A model generated the notes under the pieces. The model saw nothing but the letters and a program-made list of their open reading frames with translations, did not search any database and was not told the origin of the DNA. 9,561 nucleotides of DNA from Chloroflexota bacterium (GTDB lineage Bacteria > Chloroflexota > Dehalococcoidia > SHYB01 > JACPQI01), in contig JACPQI010000069.1 in NCBI GenBank assembly GCA_016190545.1, positions 1 through 9,561 of the forward strand, read 5' to 3'. Positions 1 to 5,762 of this stretch are shown here, piece after piece. Each line of letters opens with the position of its first letter. Within the stretch, counting starts at the first letter, position 1. The position numbers and the translations under genes are program-made.

Positions 1-90
1 CCCCCACGCAGTGAGGACCTCGAAAGCCAGCCGCCGGTCCGCCTTGATGTGCACCTCTGCTGGAGGGAGAGCGATCTCTATTCGGCTCAT
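1..90 (-). CDS. N-terminal fragment of an SRPBCC-like (START/polyketide-cyclase fold) protein, cut by the window edge
   Basis: An ATG at 88-90 opens a frame that runs without a stop to the window edge, giving 30 codons. The ATG overlaps the TGA of the upstream radical SAM gene in the ATGA form, which implies translational coupling in one operon. The peptide begins MSRIEIALPPAEV and continues with HIKADRRLAFEVLTAWG. A short beta strand followed by a helix of the type 'a-d-x-x-x-a-F-e-v-l-t' resembles the start of SRPBCC ligand-binding proteins (polyketide cyclase/COQ10-like). Thirty residues are too few to settle the family, so the coding call is firmer than the family call. The rest of the gene lies outside the window. 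Confidence 0.5.
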   Translation of the reverse strand, partial: MSRIEIALPPAEVHIKADRRLAFEVLTAWG

Positions 91-1559
91 GTTTGCGACT
101 CCGTGGTACCGGTTGCCGGCGGGTGCTTTAAACGGCCCCGGAGTTGCCGGGCCGTCATGGCAGTCCGCACACGCTCCCGGTACCCGACGTTGTTATAGGC
201 GCAGAAAGGGATAAGCCTGCCATCAGGGGAGGCTATCTCCACGCAGCACTTCATCAGCTTCTTCACGTCGAAGGTGTACGGGTCCATAAAGTCCTTGACG
301 CTGACCGCGAACACATGCTTCGCCAGGTTGTGGGACAGGGGGATATCCAGGTTACACCCGGCGCACTGGAAGCGGCTGGCCATAGTATCCGTGCCTGGGA
401 CTGCGGTTGCCGACCACAGTCCCTCCAGGGCGGTCTGGACAGACTCCGCGTTGTCCGGCCACGGCATCGGCCACGTGCGGTTGGTGACGTAGTCCAGGTA
501 GTCCTCGACGTTGAGGATTCTGGGCAGAGGAACAACCTGGGCGCCGTCCACATAAGCGTAGGTGATCGATTGGCAGGCGGGATGGCAGCACGGAACGGGA
601 ATAAAATCAGTCTTGGCGAATAGGCCCTTCGTCTGGTCCTGGATGCGGTCAATCACCTCGGGGATAGTGACGCGATCGGTGGGGTCAAAGGGCAGGTGCC
701 GGCCCGTGTGCGTGACCGGCTGGAAGTTCACCGCCCGGACAGCCGGATGTTTCAAGCCGAACTCAATGAGCGGTCCTATCTCGTGCTCATTTACTCCGCG
801 CTCCACCGCTGCCACCAGGACGGTGTGCAGGTCCAACTCCGCGAGCCGGTCCAGGGCCTTGAGCTTTTCCTTGAGCAACGCTTTCCCCCGCAACTTGATG
901 TGCGTCTCCTCGGACAACCCGTCGAATTGCAGGTAAATAATGGGGCGCAGCCTGCTCATCTCTCGCGCCCAGGCCGGATCGCGAGCGATGCGCAGCCCGT
1001 TGGTGTTGATCATGATGTGGCGAATCCCCCTGTCTATTGCCATGCGCATCATGTCCACGAGCTTGGGATGCAAGGTCGGCTCGCCTCCACTGAACTGAAC
1101 CACCTCTGCGTCTCCCTCAGAACGGACGATGGCATCCAACATCACCGCACATTGCTCCAGCGTGATGTTGTATCCGGGTCCGGCGTTGGCGAAACAGGTG
1201 GGGCACGCCAGGTTGCAACCGGTATTCACCTCAATCAAGGTAAGACAAGCGTGTTGCTTGTGCTCGGGACAAAGGCCGCAATCGTAAGGACAGCCGTCCT
1301 TCACCTCGGTGAGGAACTCCAGGGGGATGGTGCCAGGTTTATTGAACCGCAACGAATTGACATAGCCCTCAGCGTTGGTGGAGAGCAGTGCCTCGAAATA
1401 TCCATGGACGGGGCACCTCTTGCGCATCAGCACCTTGTTGTCCTTGAGATGGATCTCCGCGTCGATGAGCTTCCGGCATTCTGGGCAGATGCTCCGTGTC
1501 AGTTCGTAGAAGACGCTATCCCTCGTGCGAGGCTGGGGTACGGTGCGTTTGACGGCCAT
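87..1559 (-). CDS. Cysteine-rich radical SAM protein of the Tes/MJ0619 (tetraether lipid synthase-like) type
   Basis: This 490-residue protein carries a canonical radical SAM motif, CNLACPTC, at residues 115-122 (C115, C119, C122), followed by SGGEPT at 157-162 and NTNG near 185. Further cysteines fall in groups. CPEC (25, 28) with C49 looks rubredoxin-like. C90, C94, C97 and C105 form a set just before the SAM cluster. The C-terminal set is C324, C325, C329, C399, C402, C438, C439 and C453, ending in a 'PFCAYNN' segment. This architecture, with extra metal sites on both sides of the core, matches the archaeal MJ0619/Tes family, whose studied member joins lipid tails and holds three 4Fe-4S clusters plus a mononuclear iron. 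Whether this bacterial homologue makes membrane-spanning lipids is inference; a methylase or other C-C bond-forming role is possible. An in-frame ATG eight codons upstream (1583) is less likely because the start at 1559 has a perfect Shine-Dalgarno site. The gene lies 53 nt after the peroxiredoxin-like gene and overlaps the SRPBCC-like gene by 4 nt. Confidence 0.85.
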   Translation of the reverse strand: MAVKRTVPQPRTRDSVFYELTRSICPECRKLIDAEIHLKDNKVLMRKRCPVHGYFEALLSTNAEGYVNSLRFNKPGTIPLEFLTEVKDGCPYDCGLCPEHKQHACLTLIEVNTGCNLACPTCFANAGPGYNITLEQCAVMLDAIVRSEGDAEVVQFSGGEPTLHPKLVDMMRMAIDRGIRHIMINTNGLRIARDPAWAREMSRLRPIIYLQFDGLSEETHIKLRGKALLKEKLKALDRLAELDLHTVLVAAVERGVNEHEIGPLIEFGLKHPAVRAVNFQPVTHTGRHLPFDPTDRVTIPEVIDRIQDQTKGLFAKTDFIPVPCCHPACQSITYAYVDGAQVVPLPRILNVEDYLDYVTNRTWPMPWPDNAESVQTALEGLWSATAVPGTDTMASRFQCAGCNLDIPLSHNLAKHVFAVSVKDFMDPYTFDVKKLMKCCVEIASPDGRLIPFCAYNNVGYRERVRTAMTARQLRGRLKHPPATGTTESQT

Positions 1560-1565
1560 AGTCAG

Positions 1566-1571
1566 CTCCTT
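1566..1571 (-). promoter_or_regulatory. Shine-Dalgarno site fixing the radical SAM start
   Basis: The minus strand reads AAGGAG, then six bases, then ATG at 1559. This decides between the start at 1559 and the upstream ATG at 1583, which would place the site inside the coding sequence. Confidence 0.75.
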
Positions 1572-1612
1572 TTGTGGGCTCATGTCTTAGCGGGGGCGTA
1601 CACGTGCCTGCT

Positions 1613-2140
1613 TTACGGCTCGCGCCCTCCCTGGCGCTGCTCCTGCTCGCGTCTAAGGCGAGCGCGCTCCCGACTCTCGATGGAGTGGAGAACCTCTTCT
1701 ACCGCCATGCGCCCGACCGGGCCCGACGCGTACATGGAGCCCAGCACTGTCCCACCCCTCCCGAGCAAGAACTCCGCCGGCTGCATATGCTCACCATCGG
1801 GCGGGTGGTTTCCCCACCAGGCTCCGATGGCATCCCCATCCGCCTGGGTGCAACCATAGGCCACGGCGTAGGTCAGGCCCTGCGTCTGCACGACCGTGCG
1901 CGCCTGTTCTTCCGTGTCCACGCTGGCTATCAGGATTGAGCAACCCATCGCCTCCAACTCTGCCTTGCGCTTCTCGTACGCGGCCAACTGCCGCATGCAG
2001 TAGGGTCACCAGTGTCCACGGTAGAAGAGGAGGGCCAGGTAGCGCGACGGCAGCTCCTCCGGAAGCGTGGTCGTCCCTCCTGAAAGCAGCTTGAGGGTCA
2101 TCGAAGGAAACCGGGTCCCTTGCTGGAGCTTCTCTCCCAT
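1613..2140 (-). CDS. Peroxiredoxin-like (AhpC/TSA, redoxin) selenoprotein with a UxxC motif; in-frame TGA at codon 45
   Basis: Translated from the ATG at 2140, preceded by AGGAAG with a 6-nt gap, the frame encodes a thioredoxin-fold redoxin of 175 residues. It starts MGEKLQQGTRFPSM and has the strand LALLFYRGHW directly before codon 45. Codon 45 is TGA and is followed by PYC (46-48) and the helix MRQLAAYEKRKAELEAMG. Peroxiredoxin-like relatives read GHWCPYC here, so the TGA replaces exactly the N-terminal, reactive Cys. The frame on both sides is conserved in style and otherwise open. The second half has the expected 'SILIASVDTEEQA' strand-helix and a 'PAEFLLGRGGTVL' strand. A SECIS-like hairpin follows the TGA. 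I infer selenocysteine, giving a UPYC redox centre that would reduce peroxides or disulfides in the cytoplasm; no signal peptide is visible. The alternative is a recent TGC-to-TGA nonsense mutation. An automatic caller would start the gene at the internal ATG at 1996 and lose the active site. The gene lies between the DUF3179 remnant and the radical SAM gene on the same strand. Confidence 0.78.
1978..1996 (-). promoter_or_regulatory. Bacterial SECIS-like hairpin in the redoxin mRNA
   Basis: Read on the minus strand, bases 1996-1990 (AUGCGGC) pair with 1984-1978 (GCCGCGU) in seven consecutive pairs, one of them a U-G wobble. The loop is AGUUG (1989-1985). The loop begins 16 nt after the UGA and has G at its second position followed by U. 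As I recall the bacterial SECIS consensus, it asks for a small apical loop with G in the first two positions, about 16-37 nt after UGA. This fits at the short end of that range. Such a hairpin would bind SelB charged with Sec-tRNA. No thermodynamic fold was computed. Confidence 0.6.
2006..2008 (-). other. Probable selenocysteine codon (UGA, residue 45 of the redoxin)
   Basis: On the minus strand the codons run TGG, TGA, CCC, TAC, TGC, read as W-U-P-Y-C. The TGA is the only stop between the ATG at 2140 and the true stop at 1613, and it stands at the reactive Cys position of the CxxC motif. Confidence 0.75.
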
Positions 2141-2198
2141 GCTTTACTTCCTGCTCGTCATAGCTTCATGCGTGACGCACGTTGACGACGACAACCGG

Positions 2199-2222
2199 CC
2201 CCTAACCCCAGACCCCAGACCC
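2199..2222 (-). other. Potential G-quadruplex motif upstream of the redoxin gene
   Basis: The minus strand has four G-runs (GGG, GGGG, GGGG, GGGG) separated by the 3-nt loops TCT, TCT and TTA. It lies about 60 nt upstream of the redoxin start and covers the end of the DUF3179 remnant. The motif is seen directly; any role in the leader RNA is inference. Confidence 0.45.
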
Positions 2223-2480
2223 ACGGTACTGGGCGGTGTCCGGCTTGAACACCGCCCAGCTTAACCAGAACTGGCCAGACCAATTCACGAGAGGCCGAAG
2301 CCTGCGGCTCGGCAGCGAGCCGGGCGCCGCCGTTCCTAACAGGTCCCACCTGGTTCCGGTCTGGTCATCCACAAAGTCTTTTTTGTCCTTACGGAATGTA
2401 CGCTTGACGTGATCGACGTCCGGGCCATAGACGGCGTGGGGCGCACAACGCTGCTTCCTCTGCAGGTCGGTCAGGGCTAC
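2202..2480 (-). pseudogene. C-terminal remnant of a DUF3179 protein
   Basis: About 92 codons stay open up to the stop at 2202-2204. They include FVDDQTGTRWDLLG, then SLPSRRLRPL, then FWLSWAVFKPDTAQYRG. This is the C-terminal signature I know from DUF3179 proteins (D-x-x-T-G-S-x-W-x-x-x-G, then x-x-R-L-x-P, then F-W-F-x-W-x-x-F-x-P-x-T). A full DUF3179 protein is around 300 residues or more. Here everything upstream is replaced by the DUF427 gene in another frame, and no start with a ribosome site precedes the fragment. I therefore call it a remnant left by deletion or recombination. It sits directly between the DUF427 stop and the redoxin leader. Confidence 0.6.
2229..2259 (-). other. Strong 11-bp stem-loop inside the DUF3179 remnant
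   Basis: Bases 2229-2239 pair perfectly with 2249-2259 around a 9-nt loop. On the minus strand this would form in RNA running from the DUF427 gene toward the redoxin. No T-run follows on either strand, so a standard intrinsic terminator is not supported. It may still attenuate or stabilise the mRNA. Confidence 0.45.
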
Positions 2481-2761
2481 CTTTCGATTTTCACGCCTCT
2501 CCAAAAGCCAATGCGTCCCTTGACCTTCGTGGCTGCCTCGCTGGGCGTGGGGTAGTACCAGGCGGCGATTTTGTTGACCTGTCCGTTCACCACCACATCG
2601 TAGTAGCTGGCGACTCCCTTCCAAGGGCAGACGGATTGATGTTCGCTAGGAACGAGGTGCTCCTTCCGCACCGCCTCCTCCGGGAAATAGGTGTAGCCGT
2701 CTACAATGATGGCGTCTTTGCTCTCTGCGATGGTGGCCTTGTTCCAAACTGCTCGTGCCAT
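2477..2761 (-). CDS. DUF427 domain protein
   Basis: This 94-residue protein matches the whole small DUF427 family (Pfam NTP_transf_9, PF04248). It has an early 'AESKDAIIVDGYTYFP' strand pair, then the 'CPWKGVASYYDVVVNG' core at about residues 45-60, then AAWYYPTP and a final 'GRIGFWRGVKI'. The length equals that of the usual single-domain form. Family members have a compact beta fold and no generally agreed enzymatic role, so no function is assigned. The ATG at 2761 has AAGGAG about 10 nt upstream. The gene is 108 nt downstream of egtB on the same strand and is followed at once by the DUF3179 remnant. Together with the egt genes it may have replaced the 5' part of that older gene. Confidence 0.85.
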   Translation of the reverse strand: MARAVWNKATIAESKDAIIVDGYTYFPEEAVRKEHLVPSEHQSVCPWKGVASYYDVVVNGQVNKIAAWYYPTPSEAATKVKGRIGFWRGVKIER

Positions 2762-2869
2762 GTCCGCTTCTCTCCTTTGATGTCTTGCATGTTAAGATGC
2801 GGGCGTGGCGCGTCAGGTTCCCCTTCAGCCACAGGGGATGGTCTTTGATGATCGTACCGGGGCTATCCC

Positions 2870-4165
2870 TCAGGCGTCGTCCGCTAGGCGGATGCCCATG
2901 AACTGCCATCGGGCGTGGGGTGGGAAGAAGTTTCGGTAGGTAGGGCGGATATGAGAAATGGGAGTGGCGCAGGAACCTCCCCTCAGCACCATCTGGCCGG
3001 ACATGAACTTGCCGTTGTACTCGCCCACGGCGCCTTGGGGCGGGCGGTACCCAGGATAGGGGCCGTAGGCGCTCCGAGTCCATTCCCATACGTCGCCAAA
3101 TATCTGCTCGGTCCCGAAACCCTTCCCCGGCGCGGGGAGGGGACACAACGCCTGAGACTCCTGGAAGGTGCCTTCAATGGGCAGGCCGGCGGCGACATGC
3201 TCCCATTCCGCTTCCGTGGGCAAGCGCTTCTCAGCCCAGCGGGCGTAGGCATCCGCTTCATAGAAGCTGACGTGGCAGACGGGGGCCGAGCCTTCAATCT
3301 TCTCCATGCCGCGTAGCGTCATCTGCCACCAGTGGCCTTCGCTCTTCTCCCAGTACAGCGGCGCATCCCAACGCTGCCGTTGTACTGTATCCCACCCGTC
3401 AGACAGCCAGAACCTGGGACTGTGATACCCGCCATCTTCCATGAAGGAAAGGTACTCCTCATTTGTGACGAGTCGAGACGCAATCCTGAAGGGCTGGAGG
3501 AAGACCTGGTGCCTCTGTAGCTCATTGTCGAAGCAGAACCCGTCACCCCTATGGCCAAGGGAGGACAGCCCGCCGGCGAACTCAACCCAGCGCAGAGGAG
3601 AGGGCCGAGGCTTGCTTGGCGTATGGGCAATCGGCGGCTGGTACACAGGCCGCAGAGGATTGCTGGCGAAAACGTGCTTGATATCCGTGAGGAGAAGCTC
3701 TTGGTGCTGCTGTTCGTGCTGGAGGCCCAGGGTGATGATAGGGGCTATCGTGGACATCTGCTCTTCATTCGCCTTTGCGACGAGCGCCAGCACCGCCTCG
3801 TCAACATGCTTGCGATAGCGATAGACCTCATCCACCGTGGGACGGGAGAGCAGGCCTCGTTGGGGCCGCGGATGGAAGGCGCCAACACCTTGGTAATAGG
3901 AGTTGAAGAGGTACCGAAAGAGGGGGTGGAATGGCCTATAGCCCGGCGCAGTAGGCGAAAGAAGAAAGGTCTCGAAGAACCAGGTGGTGTGGGCGAGATG
4001 CCATTTGGGTGGACTGACGTCTGCCATGGACTGAATGACGAAATCCTCAGGAACCAGGGGTGTGCACAAGGCCTCGGTCGCTTGGCGTACCTGCTTGTAT
4101 CTGTCACCTAACGAGGAAGCGAGCTTCGCAGCCGTTGCCGGAGACGCGCTCGGAGAAGTGCTCAC
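2870..4165 (-). CDS. egtB: Ergothioneine biosynthesis sulfoxide synthase EgtB
   Basis: This 431-residue non-heme iron enzyme joins hercynine to a thiol (gamma-glutamylcysteine, or cysteine in some types) with oxygen, giving the sulfoxide precursor of ergothioneine. An N-terminal DinB-like helical domain (about 15-170) carries the iron ligands: H59 in HLAHTTWFFE, and H150/H154 in HEQQHQEL. A C-terminal formylglycine-generating-enzyme-like domain (about 190-430) follows, with RLPTEAEWEHVA (314-325), DVWEWT (358-363), VLRGGSC (393-399) and the final YRNFFPPHARWQFMGIRLA. I cannot decide the thiol substrate from sequence alone. No egtA, egtC or egtE is in the window. The GTG start is supported by a strong Shine-Dalgarno site. 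Only 23 nt separate it from the egtD stop, so the two genes form one operon. Confidence 0.93.
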   Translation of the reverse strand: MSTSPSASPATAAKLASSLGDRYKQVRQATEALCTPLVPEDFVIQSMADVSPPKWHLAHTTWFFETFLLSPTAPGYRPFHPLFRYLFNSYYQGVGAFHPRPQRGLLSRPTVDEVYRYRKHVDEAVLALVAKANEEQMSTIAPIITLGLQHEQQHQELLLTDIKHVFASNPLRPVYQPPIAHTPSKPRPSPLRWVEFAGGLSSLGHRGDGFCFDNELQRHQVFLQPFRIASRLVTNEEYLSFMEDGGYHSPRFWLSDGWDTVQRQRWDAPLYWEKSEGHWWQMTLRGMEKIEGSAPVCHVSFYEADAYARWAEKRLPTEAEWEHVAAGLPIEGTFQESQALCPLPAPGKGFGTEQIFGDVWEWTRSAYGPYPGYRPPQGAVGEYNGKFMSGQMVLRGGSCATPISHIRPTYRNFFPPHARWQFMGIRLADDA

Positions 4166-4169
4166 GGTG

Positions 4170-4176
4170 CCTCCTT
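4170..4176 (-). promoter_or_regulatory. Shine-Dalgarno site supporting the GTG start of egtB
   Basis: AAGGAGG stands four bases before the GTG at 4165-4163 on the minus strand. The match to the 16S anti-SD is full length, which makes this non-ATG start convincing. Confidence 0.75.
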
Positions 4177-4188
4177 GTTGCGTCTGGC

Positions 4189-5178
4189 TTATCGTGGCGT
4201 TGCCAGGGCCAGCCCAAAAAACTCTTGCCTATCTGTGTACCAGCGCTCCAGCGCTAGCCCCGCCTGTTCCAGCATCCTAGCGGTCGAATCACGGGTGAAC
4301 TTGTAGGAGTTCTCGGTACAGATGGTCTCTCCCGAGGAAACCTCCACCTGGAGGCCCACGTCCCGCACTGTGACGGTCTGCTGGAATGTGGCTCGCAGGT
4401 GCATCTCCACGCGTTCGCATTTCTTATTGTAAAAGGCCACGTGGTCAAACGCCTCGGGCTGGAAGTCAGCGTTGAGGCCGTTATTGATTACTCGCAGAAT
4501 GTTGCGATTGAACTCCGCGGTGACGCCGCTCTTGTCGTTATAGGCTGCTTCCAGCCGCATGAGGTCTTTTTGGAGATCGACGCCGAGGAGCAGGTGATCG
4601 CTGGGGGCCAGCCCGCTCTGGACCTGATGGAGCAATCGTAGGCGTTCGGATTCGTTTAGGTTTCCGATGGTGCTGCCCAGGAACAGGACCAGCCGCCTGC
4701 CGTGCCGGGCTGGAAGGCACGGGATGTGCCGCTCGAACCCTCCGACGACGCCGCGGACTGAGAGGAATGGGTATGCCTGGAGCAACTCAGTGGCTGCGGT
4801 GCGGAGCATCGATGCATTGACGTCGAACGGCACATAGCGGACCGGCGTGCCCTTGGTTGTGAGGACATTGAATAAGAGGCGTGCCTTGGTGGATGAGCCA
4901 GACCCCAGTTCCACAATCTCCTCGGGGCCGCAGGTGTCAATGATCTCGGGGGCCAGAGCCTGCAAGAGCGATACCTCAGTGCGTGTGAGGTAGTATTCAG
5001 GCAGTGTGGTGATACGTTCGAAGAGGCCCGAGCCTACGTCGTCATAGAAGTACTTCGGCAAAAGGAACTTGGGAGAGGCGGTCAAGCCAATAGCCACATC
5101 ATCTGCCATGGCCCGCAGCGTGGCCTGGCTGTCATCAAAGATGTCAAAGTGGCATCGCCCGTTACGCCCGGTGTCCAA
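4189..5178 (-). CDS. egtD: L-histidine N-alpha-methyltransferase EgtD
   Basis: This 329-residue SAM-dependent enzyme trimethylates histidine to hercynine, the first step of ergothioneine synthesis. The sequence shows YFYDDVGSGLFERIT (43-57) and LPEYYLTRTE (59-68). The SAM-binding ELGSGSSTKARLL is at 90-102, with an acidic residue D119 at the end of the next strand. FLGSTIGN (166-173) ends in an Asn equivalent to mycobacterial N166. YNDKSGVTAEFNRN (213-226) starts with the Tyr equivalent to Y206. TENSYKF (288-294) holds the Glu and Ser that correspond to E282 and S284. All expected histidine-binding residues therefore appear present, and the length is normal. The start is a TTG with GGAGG four bases before it. 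It is the first gene of the minus-strand cluster and is followed by egtB. Confidence 0.93.
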   Translation of the reverse strand: MDTGRNGRCHFDIFDDSQATLRAMADDVAIGLTASPKFLLPKYFYDDVGSGLFERITTLPEYYLTRTEVSLLQALAPEIIDTCGPEEIVELGSGSSTKARLLFNVLTTKGTPVRYVPFDVNASMLRTAATELLQAYPFLSVRGVVGGFERHIPCLPARHGRRLVLFLGSTIGNLNESERLRLLHQVQSGLAPSDHLLLGVDLQKDLMRLEAAYNDKSGVTAEFNRNILRVINNGLNADFQPEAFDHVAFYNKKCERVEMHLRATFQQTVTVRDVGLQVEVSSGETICTENSYKFTRDSTARMLEQAGLALERWYTDRQEFFGLALATPR

Positions 5179-5498
5179 CTTCCCTCCCTGGTTAGATGGT
5201 CTCTTGAGGCCGTAGTGTGCAGGGTGACCAGCTTAACACAAGACCGCGCCGTTGTTCTAGATATGGTGCGCTGGTCCACCGGCCCTGGCTTGTACATCCA
5301 GGGGAAACCATTCAGTACGATGCCGTGACGGGCTGCCAAGATTCCTTTGAAAGAGTCTCACAATGTGGCTGATCCTGTTGACTTCAATGAGCAGGAGTTT
5401 GGCTAAGGTCATTAGAAGAGATGGAAATCCCAGCAAGTGCGAGCAGTTATGAGGCTCTTGGACGCTGCGAAGAGCGGCTGGGCGTTGTCTTCGTACCA
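5179..5498. other. Intergenic region upstream of egtD, no gene recognised
   Basis: Only short frames of unlikely amino-acid composition occur here on the minus strand. I recognise no domain in them and no good ribosome site. The egtD promoter should lie here. A TCTAAT hexamer on the minus strand (5411-5416) is -10-like but has no -35 at the right spacing, so no promoter is called. Confidence 0.5.
5183..5187 (-). promoter_or_regulatory. Shine-Dalgarno site supporting the TTG start of egtD
   Basis: GGAGG within a purine-rich stretch lies four bases before the TTG at 5178-5176. No ATG with a comparable site is found nearby. Confidence 0.6.
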
Positions 5499-5506
5499 TT
5501 CGTTTA
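5499..5506. repeat. Left 8-bp direct repeat, probable target-site duplication
   Basis: TTCGTTTA abuts the left terminal inverted repeat. It matches TTCGTTGA next to the right repeat at seven of eight positions. Confidence 0.5.
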
Positions 5507-5522
5507 GCTTTATTCATAATTC
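5507..5522 (+). repeat. Left terminal inverted repeat
   Basis: Reads GCTTTATTCATAATTC inward. The right end read inward is GCCTTATTCATAATTC, differing at one base. Confidence 0.6.
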
Positions 5523-5656
5523 CCGCCTAGCAGGAACGAATCTAGTTCGTGTCCGGTATGTCTGTGCTTCTTCACTATCTACTATTTCGTGACGCATTTC
5601 TACACTACTTGAAGCAAACTGGTGGTGTTTTCATGCGTTAAGCGCAATTTCCTATA

Positions 5657-5685
5657 TTGCATTTGTATCTGAGCCGTAGTACGAT
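5657..5685 (+). promoter_or_regulatory. Weak candidate promoter for the transposase
   Basis: TTGCAT (5657-5662) and TACGAT (5680-5685) are separated by 17 bp. The spacing is ideal but the hexamers match the consensus at only 3/6 and 4/6 positions. It would start transcription just before the leader hairpin. Confidence 0.3.
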
Positions 5686-5702
5686 GGGAGTATAGAAAAG
5701 GC

Positions 5703-5735
5703 GGAGCCGCAGGTGTTATCAGCACCTACGGCTCC
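5703..5735. terminator. Strong hairpin in the transposase leader; terminator-like on the minus strand
   Basis: GGAGCCG (5703-5709) pairs with CGGCTCC (5729-5735). After one C-A mismatch, AGGTG (5711-5715) pairs with CACCT (5723-5727) around a 7-nt loop. On the minus strand the stem is followed after three bases by TTTTCTAT, so it could stop antisense transcription leaving the element toward egtD. On the plus strand no T-run follows, and it would act as leader structure. Confidence 0.45.
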
Positions 5736-5745
5736 TAGCCAAACA

Positions 5746-5760
5746 GGAAGTGGGTCTTCC
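5746..5760 (+). promoter_or_regulatory. Small hairpin that could hide the transposase ribosome site
   Basis: GGAAG (5746-5750) is the only purine-rich site before the ATG at 5763. It is complementary to CTTCC (5756-5760) across the loop TGGGT. Pairing would sequester it and keep transposase synthesis low. The site is also 12 nt from the ATG, farther than usual. Confidence 0.35.
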
Positions 5761-5762
5761 CG

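Noticed and set aside
696..1859. Long plus-strand ORF of 387 codons opposite the radical SAM gene
   Set aside because: It is the antisense shadow of a clearly conserved gene. The translation shows no domain and the frame runs across two real minus-strand genes and their gap.
1613..1996. Short redoxin ORF starting at the ATG at 1996
   Set aside because: It lacks the first strand and the active-site residue of the fold and has no ribosome site. The upstream frame continues the family sequence through the TGA to a well-supported ATG at 2140.
1987..2003. Alternative hairpin (ACTGC/GCAGT) immediately after the TGA as the SECIS
   Set aside because: Its apical loop begins only about 9 nt after the UGA and the stem is shorter. 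The overlapping hairpin at 1978-1996 fits the consensus better.
2202..2624. 140-codon ORF read as one protein
   Set aside because: Its first part is a shadow of the DUF427 gene in another frame. Only the part after about 2480 resembles a protein family, so it is recorded as a DUF3179 remnant.
5368..5397. TTGACT in the egtD upstream region as a plus-strand promoter
   Set aside because: At 17-bp spacing the -10 would be GGCTAA, which is poor, and no plus-strand gene follows.
5257..5517. 86-codon minus-strand ORF upstream of egtD whose start lies in the left inverted repeat
   Set aside because: No domain or good ribosome site is visible, and it crosses the inferred element boundary, so coding is unlikely.
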